A stretch of 6,060 nt of DNA from assembly GCA_016776525.1 (NCBI GenBank), contig JADHTD010000180.1, forward strand, positions 1-6,060, written 5' to 3'. The notes beneath the pieces are model-generated. The model was not told the origin of the DNA. It saw only the letters and a program-made list of their open reading frames with translations, and did not search any database. Positions within the stretch are counted from its first letter, which is position 1, and every line of letters starts with the position of its first letter. Below, one piece after another: positions 1 to 5,479 of the stretch. Position numbers and translations under genes: made by a program. Source of the DNA: Rhodospirillales bacterium (GTDB taxonomy: Bacteria; Pseudomonadota; Alphaproteobacteria; Rhodospirillales; JADHTD01).

Positions 1-42
1 GAGGCTTGCGTCACGCAGGTGGGCCTGTGTCGGGTCTGTCAT
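1..42 (-). CDS. Start of an unidentified gene, truncated by the window edge
   Basis: The minus strand has an ATG at 42-40 whose last two bases share the TGA stop (41-39) of the upstream deacetylase gene, giving an ATGA overlap. From there the frame stays open for 14 codons to the window edge and reads MTDPTQAHLRDASL. ATGA junctions are typical of translationally coupled genes, and the preceding junction in this operon is built the same way (TTGA). No clear Shine-Dalgarno lies directly upstream, which fits re-initiation by ribosomes finishing the deacetylase. Fourteen residues are too few to name a family. The existence of a gene here is inferred from the overlap and the open frame only. Confidence 0.5.
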   Translation of the reverse strand, partial: MTDPTQAHLRDASL

Positions 43-878
43 GACGAAAAGAAATACTTGAGTTGATAATCGCCCCAGCCGGCCAGCATATGATCGCGCC
101 GGATCATCATCGCCGACGCCCCCCTGCGCATCGCCCCGCGCCGGCCCGTAAGAAACGATTTGTAGCCGGCTTTCTCCGCCATACCGGGATGGCTTGTCCT
201 CAAGAAATCAATGCCCTCGCGCCCGAAAGGACAGCAGAAATGATCGCACGGCCGGCCCAGTTCGGCCTCAATGGCATCCTTGGACCCCTTCATTTCCGCT
301 TCTGCGGAGTCGTCGTCCAGGTCTGCCAGATGCACGTGGTTCATGGTGTGGGACCCGATGGTCATGCCGGCCTCCACCATCGCCCGGCAATCGTCCCAAC
401 TGAGAAACTCCATCAGCAGGTCGCCTTGATCGTAAAACCCCAACAGCTTGTCCCGATCAGCCTCGAGGGACGTGCCGATAAACCCGGTGACGATGAAAAA
501 GGCCGCCGTCGTGCCGGCGTCGAGCAACAGGGGCACGGCATTGGTCGCCCAGTTCCTGAACCCGTCGTCGAACGTAATGCAAAAATAACGCCCGTCGATG
601 GCATCGCCGCCGTCCAGCATCGCCACCGCATCGTCGAGGCTGATGAAATCGCCCATGGACGCCATGGTTTTCAATTGCCGGGCGAAGCCGTCCCGTTCGT
701 CATCAAACACATGATGGTAATAGGGGAACCGGATTCCCTCCTTGTCCGGCGAACGCCCGGCGGACAACACACGGATCGCTGCACCCCTTGCGAATTCGCG
801 CGCGCGCGCAAGCGCCGATTGCCCGGCGACGAAGTCCCGATAGGTCCGTATGGGGGATAGGGTGTGTGTTTGAGTCAA
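39..878 (-). CDS. Polysaccharide deacetylase family protein (NodB/CE4-like domain)
   Basis: The 279-residue product carries the order of motifs of the NodB/CE4 polysaccharide deacetylase fold. These enzymes use a metal to remove N- or O-acetyl groups from glycans. Visible are TFDDG (Asp104, Asp105, the base and metal-ligand pair), SHTMNH (His177 and His181, the metal histidines) and CCPFG (about 215-219). The catalytic core starts near residue 50 (FPYYHHVFDDE). Motif 3 of classical CE4 enzymes has an Arg two residues before the Pro; here a Cys is in that place, so full classical activity is not assured. No signal peptide or membrane segment is visible, so the protein looks cytoplasmic. The chosen start is a TTG at 878-876, because it overlaps the hemY stop as TTGA and has GGAGG upstream. 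In-frame GTG and TTG codons near residues 37-38 are alternatives that would still keep the domain. The substrate is unknown. Being last before an unknown gene in a hem operon, it could serve envelope polysaccharide or lipid-linked sugar metabolism. Confidence 0.85.
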   Translation of the reverse strand: MTQTHTLSPIRTYRDFVAGQSALARAREFARGAAIRVLSAGRSPDKEGIRFPYYHHVFDDERDGFARQLKTMASMGDFISLDDAVAMLDGGDAIDGRYFCITFDDGFRNWATNAVPLLLDAGTTAAFFIVTGFIGTSLEADRDKLLGFYDQGDLLMEFLSWDDCRAMVEAGMTIGSHTMNHVHLADLDDDSAEAEMKGSKDAIEAELGRPCDHFCCPFGREGIDFLRTSHPGMAEKAGYKSFLTGRRGAMRRGASAMMIRRDHMLAGWGDYQLKYFFSS

Positions 879-2290
879 CCGGCCCCGACGCCTCCGGGTG
901 GCAAAATGGCCGCGCCCCCGGCATCGATCAGTTTGGTCCGGGGCTCAAGGTCCTCCGTCCCGCCGTCAACCACCGATGGCTCCATCAGCCCGGCGACGCT
1001 GGGCGGCGGGCGCCAGTAGTAGCTGTCGAATTCGCCACACTTGCCGCACGTGACCGACCATTCGCCGACGCCGTTGCCGCAATGATCGCAGACCCACACC
1101 GGATCGGCGCTGGCCTGTGAGGCACGGACCAGCCATTCCCGGGCGCGCCCCTGATCGGCGTTTTCGCTTTCTTCCAATTGCGCCATCATCCGGCAGACCC
1201 GGCCCGGCGGCACCAAAATTCCGTCCAGGGCTTTTTCCAGGGACTGGCGGGCCTCGCCCCACAGCCGGGCTTCCAGCGATGCCCGGGCCAAAGCGATCAG
1301 GCTTTCCGGGTGATCGGGGCTCGGGTCGGTCAATTTTTTTGCCGCCCGCACCCGGTCCAGGGCATCCGTGGCGCCGCACGCAATCCAGTAGGGCTCCAAC
1401 AAGGCCGGATGCGGCTCAGTGGCCCACGAATCCTCAATCATTTTCACCGCCTTGGACGACTTGCCGCCTTCCACCCAACGCGCGGCCAGATCCACCACCG
1501 CCGGAATGAAATCAGGAGCCAGCTTGTTAGCGTCCCGCAAATGGCCTTCGGCGGTGGACAGGTCGCCTTGCTCGCGGGCCTCAAGGCCCAGTTGATAGTT
1601 GAGCACCGCCTTGCGCCGTTTTGCCGTGGCGGGGTCAACCAATTTGCGGCGGTGAAGGTCATCCGAGGTCACACGGGCATCCAGCCATTGCCCGGTACTG
1701 ATCTGCAGGTCGAACATGCTGTCGGCAACCCAGGGGCTTTTCGGCTGCAGGCGGTGGGCACGCCGCGCCAGGGACAGGGCCTCGGTCTTGTCGCCCCGCT
1801 TGATGGCCTGGTTGAACAGTCCCCTGAGGCCCAGAAACTCCGTTTCCGGGCGTTTTATCATGGCGGCAAAGAACGTACCGGCCGCGGCCTCGTCGCCACG
1901 CATCTGCGCCGCCTGCGCTGACACCAGCATGGTCAGCGGCGGCTCGTCCAACAGGGAATCGGCGCGTTTGGCCTGACGCCGAGCCTCGTCGGCATCGCCG
2001 GCCGCGACCGCCACCATGCCACGGGTCAAAGCCTGATAGCCGCGTTGGCGGCGCTTGACGTTCCAACTTGTTTTTATTTCGCCGGGAGAGCGGCGCAGAA
2101 ACAGCCAGAAACGGTACGTCAAGGCGACCATGAAGGAAATCAGCGCGACCGCGCCCATCAGGACAGCAAATGAGGTGTCGATTCGGTACCCGGCCCATTC
2201 CAGGGACACCACCCCCGGATAATCGGTCAACGTCAACGTCCCCCAGATCAGGCCGCCGACAACAACGAAAAAGAAAAGGGCGCGGATCAT
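875..2290 (-). CDS. hemY: HemY-type inner-membrane TPR protein with C-terminal zinc ribbon
   Basis: The 471-residue product matches the HemY_N plus TPR architecture. Two hydrophobic segments (about residues 5-21 and 40-66) form a hairpin anchor, followed by the basic stretch FLRRSPGEIKTSW typical of the family. From about 83 to 395 it is helical with TPR-like pairs, for example GYQALTRGMVAVAAGDADEA and LGLEAREQGDLSTAEGHLRD. Near the end four cysteines, C401, C404, C415 and C418, form a CxxC-x10-CxxC zinc ribbon or rubredoxin-type knuckle, then a Pro/Gly-rich tail. This is not the Gram-positive protoporphyrinogen oxidase also called HemY. Proteobacterial HemY is encoded with heme genes and its exact biochemical role is not settled. 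The start ATG is 5 nt after the mitofilin stop, with AAGGG at 9-nt spacing. The stop overlaps the next gene's TTG. Family assignment is firm; function is by association. Confidence 0.9.
   Translation of the reverse strand: MIRALFFFVVVGGLIWGTLTLTDYPGVVSLEWAGYRIDTSFAVLMGAVALISFMVALTYRFWLFLRRSPGEIKTSWNVKRRQRGYQALTRGMVAVAAGDADEARRQAKRADSLLDEPPLTMLVSAQAAQMRGDEAAAGTFFAAMIKRPETEFLGLRGLFNQAIKRGDKTEALSLARRAHRLQPKSPWVADSMFDLQISTGQWLDARVTSDDLHRRKLVDPATAKRRKAVLNYQLGLEAREQGDLSTAEGHLRDANKLAPDFIPAVVDLAARWVEGGKSSKAVKMIEDSWATEPHPALLEPYWIACGATDALDRVRAAKKLTDPSPDHPESLIALARASLEARLWGEARQSLEKALDGILVPPGRVCRMMAQLEESENADQGRAREWLVRASQASADPVWVCDHCGNGVGEWSVTCGKCGEFDSYYWRPPPSVAGLMEPSVVDGGTEDLEPRTKLIDAGGAAILPPGGVGAG
891..895 (-). 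promoter_or_regulatory. Shine-Dalgarno candidate for the deacetylase TTG start
   Basis: GGAGG on the minus strand lies inside the end of hemY, 12 nt before the TTG at 878. The spacing is longer than ideal, but the motif is a full match to the anti-SD core. Together with the TTGA overlap it supports the TTG start. Confidence 0.4.
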
Positions 2291-2295
2291 CGTCG

Positions 2296-3597
2296 TTAAC
2301 CCTTGGCCGGTTTTATCAGGGTTAGCTGAGAAAGGGCGTGAATATGGAGAGAGGCGACGGCCCGGTCGGCGTCAAGGCGCGCCTTGGCGGCGGCCAACCA
2401 TGGGCTCGCCACGGCCGCCGCCTTGTCGTTTACGTACAGCCCCTCCACTGCCATGACGGCGGCTTTCAGGTCACCCGCCTTGAGGTGGGACTCGGCCTTG
2501 GCGACCATAGCGTCGATAGGGGCATCCTCCCCCTTGCCATCGATGCGCCGCCACGTCGCCAGCGAAGAAAGCCGGTTTCTGACACGGTCCAGCCATCCGG
2601 ACTTCTCGGTGGCCCGCGACGCGTGGACGATTTTTCCGGCGATACCGGCAAAACGCTGTTTGAGATCGGGCAGGGTGGAAATGCCGGATGATGCGTTTTT
2701 TGCCAGCAGCACGACGGCGGCGTTGATGTCCGGGTTGTCGCCGGCCAGCGCCTTCAGGGCATCGAGAGCCTTTTCGAAGGGATCGTTGGTGGCGAGAACT
2801 TTGCGTAAATTTTCCACCGCCAGAACCATTGCCGCGGCATCATGGGACGCGGCGGTTTCGACGGGGGCGGATGCCTTGGCCTTAGCTACGGTCTGCTCTG
2901 CGGCGGTTTCTTCCATCCGATCCATGCGGTTAAGCAGGGTTTTCATGACCGCGCCGTCTTCTTCTAGCGCGTTCAGACGCCCGGTCAGGCCTTTCAATGC
3001 AGAACCATCGGCTATTTTTTCCGAAGGCGGGGTTGTCGCCTGGGCAAGTTTCTTGACCGCTTCGACCGCCTTTTCGATGGATTCCATCCGCACCATCAGA
3101 CGGTCCAGGGATTGGCGCAGTTGCCGGCGTTCCGCCGCCAGTTGTTCGCTTGAAATATCAACAACCTTTGGGGTAGCGGCCGGTTGGGTCTTAGTTTCCG
3201 CCTGACCCCCCGGAAGGTACGGCGCGACGGCGGCCGACCAGTACGGCCAACTGGCATACCCGCCGATGCCCAGCACGGCCAGGAACACCACCACCATGAA
3301 CACGCCCATGCCGCCGCCCGATGGTTTTTGAGGCGGCTCGGGCGGCAAGGATATCCGGTCTTCGATATCCTGCTCGATAGTGTTTTCCGCCGGGGCCGCA
3401 GCCTCTTTCACCGCTTCTTTTTTTACCGGGGCCGCAGCCTTGGCTTTGGCGGCGGGTTTATTAGTTTTTGGCCTGGCCTTGGTTTCTGGCCTGGCCTTGG
3501 CTTTTGGCCTGGCCTTGGCTTTTGGCCTGGCCCTGGCTTTGGGTTTGGCCGTGGCTTTCGGTTTGGCTTTGGTTGTGGCTTTAGGGGTCTTGCTCAT
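2296..3597 (-). CDS. Bacterial mitofilin / Mic60-family inner-membrane protein
   Basis: The 433-residue product has the layout of alphaproteobacterial mitofilin (COG4223-like). It has a cytoplasmic N-terminal tail of about 95 residues, very rich in Lys, Ala, Pro and Arg. One membrane segment follows (about 97-118, GVFMVVVFLAVLGIGGYASW). Then come heptad-like helical stretches (about 148-185 and 203-235) and a C-terminal domain with recognisable features such as FEKALDALKALAG (274-286), the WLDRVRNRLSSLATWRRID region (335-353) and HLKAGDLKAAVMAVEGL (371-387). Mic60 is the mitochondrial cristae-junction protein, and alphaproteobacterial homologues are usually encoded beside hem genes, as here between hemD and hemY. 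It probably faces the periplasm with its coiled coil and shapes membranes or forms envelope contacts; this is inferred from the family. The tail contains a tandem repeat (own entry). The ATG at 3597 has only a weak GTGGAA upstream. A sure family call would need a profile search, but gene order and topology agree. Confidence 0.85.
   Translation of the reverse strand: MSKTPKATTKAKPKATAKPKARARPKAKARPKAKARPETKARPKTNKPAAKAKAAAPVKKEAVKEAAAPAENTIEQDIEDRISLPPEPPQKPSGGGMGVFMVVVFLAVLGIGGYASWPYWSAAVAPYLPGGQAETKTQPAATPKVVDISSEQLAAERRQLRQSLDRLMVRMESIEKAVEAVKKLAQATTPPSEKIADGSALKGLTGRLNALEEDGAVMKTLLNRMDRMEETAAEQTVAKAKASAPVETAASHDAAAMVLAVENLRKVLATNDPFEKALDALKALAGDNPDINAAVVLLAKNASSGISTLPDLKQRFAGIAGKIVHASRATEKSGWLDRVRNRLSSLATWRRIDGKGEDAPIDAMVAKAESHLKAGDLKAAVMAVEGLYVNDKAAAVASPWLAAAKARLDADRAVASLHIHALSQLTLIKPAKG
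2300..2304 (-). promoter_or_regulatory. hemY ribosome-binding site
   Basis: AAGGG on the minus strand sits within the last codons of the mitofilin gene, 9 nt before the hemY ATG at 2290. It overlaps the upstream coding sequence, so hemY translation is probably coupled to it. Confidence 0.5.
3390..3440 (-). repeat. 15-nt direct repeat in the Ala/Pro-rich tail of mitofilin
   Basis: The plus-strand word ccggggccgcagcct occurs exactly at 3390-3404 and again at 3426-3440, 36 nt apart. Both copies encode the AAAP core of the tail. The offset equals two 18-nt units of the neighbouring array, so it may be an older duplication of the same process, or simply reuse of codons in a low-complexity stretch. 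Confidence 0.6.
3465..3572 (-). repeat. Six tandem 18-nt units inside the mitofilin gene
   Basis: On the plus strand six consecutive 18-nt units run at 3465, 3483, 3501, 3519, 3537 and 3555. The consensus is cttttggcctggccttgg. The middle units differ from it by one or two bases and the last two are more diverged. In the coding frame each unit gives six residues, and protein residues 11-46 read AKPKAT, AKPKAR, ARPKAK, ARPKAK, ARPETK, ARPKTN. The array keeps the frame because 18 is a multiple of three, so a gain or loss of units would only lengthen or shorten the basic tail. Confidence 0.9.
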
Positions 3598-3702
3598 AAT
3601 TTTTCCACGAGGTGTGCCTGCTCCAATGATCGCCGCAGATTAACAGGTTAGGCCAAAACCCGGAAAACAAAATCGAACACTGCACCGGCGACGAGTAGAC
3701 TT
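3598..3702. other. 105-nt gap between hemD and the mitofilin gene
   Basis: This is the only sizeable non-coding gap inside the minus-strand gene run. It is richer in A and T than the flanking genes. No hairpin followed by a T-run was found in it, so no intrinsic terminator is supported. AT-rich words such as TTGTTT and GTTAAT on the minus strand are not well spaced for a sigma-70 promoter. An internal promoter is possible but not shown. Confidence 0.5.
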
Positions 3703-4416
3703 TTACCGGGCCGCCTTTTCAACGGCGTCCAGCAAGGCTTGGCTGTCGGGGGTTTCCGCTACCACGATACCGGCCCAGGGAAGCAGAGCGGCCTCATCGG
3801 CCACGGCGGTGCTGAGGCAACAGGCGGTGACGGTGCGGCACTGTTCGGCCAGCCCGGCATCCGTCGCGAGACGGCAAAACAGGGCCGCCGTACGGGGTGA
3901 AAACAACAGCACGCCGTTGAGCATTCCGCTTTTCAGCGCGGCGGCCGCTTTAGGGCCGATCGTTTCCTCGGCCCTGGCTTCGTAGAGAACAACCCGGCGC
4001 GACCCAAACCCCGCCTGCGCCAACATCCCCGCCAAGTCGCCGGCGCGGTGAGAACCGGCGATATGAAGCAACTCTCCGCCTGAGGTATCCAGGTCTTTCA
4101 CAACCATGGCCGCCAGGGTCTCGACGTCGCCTGCGGCGCTGCTCACATGTTCAAAGCCCAGGTCCCGCGCCGCTCGCGCCGAGGCGTCGCCGACCGCGCA
4201 AACGGGCAGGCTGCGTTCCGCATGAGCGCGGGCAAACGCCCGGATACCGTTGGCGCTGGTGATCAGTAAGGCTTGAACCCCGTCCAGCTCCATGTCCAGG
4301 GCAGGCACATCGACGATGGTCATTAAGGCCTCGATGATAGTCTCATGGCCGCGTTGTTCCAGCGCCCGGGCCAGCGGTTCGGCATCTTCATCGGGTCGGG
4401 TGATCAAAAAGCGCAT
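3703..4416 (-). CDS. hemD: Uroporphyrinogen-III synthase
   Basis: HemD closes linear hydroxymethylbilane into uroporphyrinogen III with inversion of ring D, in the cytosol, taking the product of HemC. The 237-residue length is normal for the family. The two-lobed fold shows as MRFLITRPDEDA at the start, LLITSANGIRAFARA (50-64), VCAVGDASARAARDLGF (72-88), the SSAAGDVETLA stretch (92-102), HIAGSHRAGDL (118-128), VVLYEARAE (142-150), LLFSPRTAALF (170-180) and the closing PDSQALLDAV. HemD sequences are poorly conserved, but this set of motifs in this order, directly after hemC, makes the call firm. The ATG at 4416 lies 21 nt after the hemC stop; only a weak purine stretch (GGGA) serves as a ribosome-binding site, which suggests translation coupled to hemC. 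Confidence 0.95.
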   Translation of the reverse strand: MRFLITRPDEDAEPLARALEQRGHETIIEALMTIVDVPALDMELDGVQALLITSANGIRAFARAHAERSLPVCAVGDASARAARDLGFEHVSSAAGDVETLAAMVVKDLDTSGGELLHIAGSHRAGDLAGMLAQAGFGSRRVVLYEARAEETIGPKAAAALKSGMLNGVLLFSPRTAALFCRLATDAGLAEQCRTVTACCLSTAVADEAALLPWAGIVVAETPDSQALLDAVEKAAR

Positions 4417-4437
4417 GTGAGACCGGTCCCGTTCCGT

Positions 4438-5370
4438 TTATTCCGGAAAATCCGGGCCGGCGCGGCGGCGTAGTTCCTCGCCGGCATCACGGCCCAGGGC
4501 CTCGGCTTCATTGGCCGGGCCGGTGCGCGCGGTCTCGAAAAGTTCACTGCCGTCGGCTTTCGCCACCAGTCCACGCAGGGTCAACGTCCCGGACTCATCG
4601 ATTTCAGCCAGCCCGCCGATAGGCGTCCGGCAGGATCCGTCCAGCGCCGCCAGCATGGCCCTCTCGGCGGCGACGCGCTGCCACGTCGGGGTATGATTGA
4701 GCGCCTGCAACCGCGCGGATATTGCCGTATCGTCAACCCGGCAGGTAACGCCGACCGCCCCTTGGGCGACCGCCGGCAACAGAATGTCGGGTTCGAGAAT
4801 TTCGGTTGCTACCTCGGCCATGCCGAGACGGCGCAACCCGGCCAGCGCCAGCAGGGTGGCGTCGGCTTCACCATCGTTCAGTTTCCGTATCCGGGTCTGC
4901 ACATTGCCGCGAAAGGTTTCGACCCGTAGGTCCGGTCGCCGGCGCAGGATTTGCGCCTGGCGCCGGAGCGAAGACGTGCCGACGACGGAGCCCTCCGGCA
5001 ATGCGTCCAGGGAGGCGGCCTTGTGGGAGATAAAAACGTCACGCGGGTCTTCACGTTCCAGAACAGAGGCCAGGGCGATGCCGCCGGGCAGCCAGGTTTC
5101 CAGATCCTTCATGGAATGCACCGCCAGATCGACCCGGCCATCCAGCAGGGCTTCGTCTATTTCCTTGGAAAACAGGCCCTTGCCGCCGACGTCTGCCAGC
5201 GGCCGGTCGAGCACCTTGTCCCCGGTGGTTTTGATGATTTCGATGGCCAGCATGTCGTCCCCCGCCAAAGCCGGGTCGGCGGCGCAAAGGCGGTCCCGCA
5301 CTTCATGGGCCTGGGCCAGAGCCAAAGGGCTGCCACGGGTGCCGATACGAAGGGGGAAGGAATCTGTCAT
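4438..5370 (-). CDS. hemC: Porphobilinogen deaminase (hydroxymethylbilane synthase)
   Basis: HemC joins four porphobilinogen molecules into hydroxymethylbilane in the cytosol, on a covalently attached dipyrromethane cofactor. The 310-residue product is of normal length and shows the family signatures: RIGTRGSPLALAQA (8-21), KTTGDK (47-52), GGKGLFSKEIDEAL (62-75), AVHSMKDL with catalytic Asp89 (83-90), GTSSLRRQAQ (131-140), FRGNVQTRIRKL (153-164), LPAVAQGAVGV (198-208) and LDGSCRTPIGG with the cofactor-attachment Cys247. The frame stays open a further 55 codons upstream to an ATG at 5535. That extension overlaps the divergent tsaD start and precedes the conserved N-terminus, so the ATG at 5370 is chosen. 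No strong Shine-Dalgarno precedes it. It is the first gene of the minus-strand operon, probably transcribed from the region shared with tsaD. Confidence 0.97.
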   Translation of the reverse strand: MTDSFPLRIGTRGSPLALAQAHEVRDRLCAADPALAGDDMLAIEIIKTTGDKVLDRPLADVGGKGLFSKEIDEALLDGRVDLAVHSMKDLETWLPGGIALASVLEREDPRDVFISHKAASLDALPEGSVVGTSSLRRQAQILRRRPDLRVETFRGNVQTRIRKLNDGEADATLLALAGLRRLGMAEVATEILEPDILLPAVAQGAVGVTCRVDDTAISARLQALNHTPTWQRVAAERAMLAALDGSCRTPIGGLAEIDESGTLTLRGLVAKADGSELFETARTGPANEAEALGRDAGEELRRRAGPDFPE

Positions 5371-5383
5371 GGGCGTCGCTTGG

Positions 5384-5412
5384 TTGGTTTGAGGCTGCCG
5401 ACAGGGTAAAGT
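5384..5412 (+). promoter_or_regulatory. Candidate tsaD promoter
   Basis: On the plus strand TTGGTT (5384-5389) is followed after 17 nt by TAAAGT (5407-5412, four of six matches to TATAAT). The predicted transcript would start near 5419 and carry the inverted repeat in its leader. Its -10 element overlaps the -10 candidate of hemC on the other strand. Weak, by-eye evidence. Confidence 0.22.
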
Positions 5413-5431
5413 CCGACGCCGTGAACGTAAA
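5403..5431 (-). promoter_or_regulatory. Candidate hemC promoter
   Basis: On the minus strand TTTACG (5431-5426, four of six matches to TTGACA) is followed after 17 nt by TACCCT (5408-5403, three of six matches to TATAAT). It would give a leader of roughly 25 nt before the hemC ATG. The match is weak and was found by eye. The -35 element falls inside the inverted repeat at 5426-5442. Confidence 0.25.
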
Positions 5432-5442
5432 AGGGTTTTACG
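5426..5442. repeat. Perfect inverted repeat, possible operator
   Basis: CGTAAAA (5426-5432), a GGG centre, and TTTTACG (5436-5442) form two perfectly complementary 7-bp arms. The position between divergent hemC and tsaD suggests a dimeric regulator site overlapping the hemC -35 candidate. As RNA in the tsaD leader it could instead fold into a 7-bp stem with a 3-nt loop. No known regulator is assigned. Confidence 0.45.
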
Positions 5443-5469
5443 AGAGGCGAGGAACGGCGAAACCGTGAC

Positions 5470-5473
5470 AGGG
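5470..5473 (+). promoter_or_regulatory. tsaD ribosome-binding site
   Basis: AGGG lies 6 nt before the ATG at 5480, at good spacing. An in-frame GTG at 5465 is an alternative start that would add five residues, with GAGGA (5449-5453) 11 nt before it. The ATG is preferred because it has the better-placed site and gives the usual short N-terminus, MIVLGIETSCDET. Confidence 0.5.
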
Positions 5474-5479
5474 ACTAAA

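Larger units (their letters stand above)
5371..5479. promoter_or_regulatory. Divergent hemC / tsaD intergenic control region
   Basis: The 109 bp separate two divergently transcribed genes and must hold the start signals of at least the hem operon. They contain candidate promoters for both directions and one perfect inverted repeat, listed separately. No consensus box for a known regulator (FNR-type TTGAT-N4-ATCAA or similar) was recognised. Confidence 0.6.

Noticed and set aside
797..809. Alternating CG run (13 nt), a possible Z-DNA or slippage tract
   Set aside because: It encodes the ARAR part of the deacetylase N-terminus and is short; such runs are expected in GC-rich coding DNA.
63..860. 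Long plus-strand open frame (265 codons) opposite the deacetylase
   Set aside because: It mirrors the coding frame of a well-supported deacetylase gene in GC-rich DNA; its composition (many His, Pro, Arg) is typical of antisense shadows and no domain is recognisable.
2384..3205. Plus-strand open frame (273 codons) opposite mitofilin
   Set aside because: It is Ser/Ala/Arg-rich low complexity, antisense to a clear gene, with no recognisable motif.
3418..3424. A7 run on the coding strand of mitofilin, in a phase (A AAA AAA) that could allow -1 frameshifting
   Set aside because: It simply encodes Lys-Lys in a Lys-rich tail. No downstream stimulatory stem or meaningful product in the -1 frame was recognised.
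3598..3702. Intrinsic terminator after hemD
   Set aside because: No GC-rich hairpin followed by a T-run was found on the minus strand.
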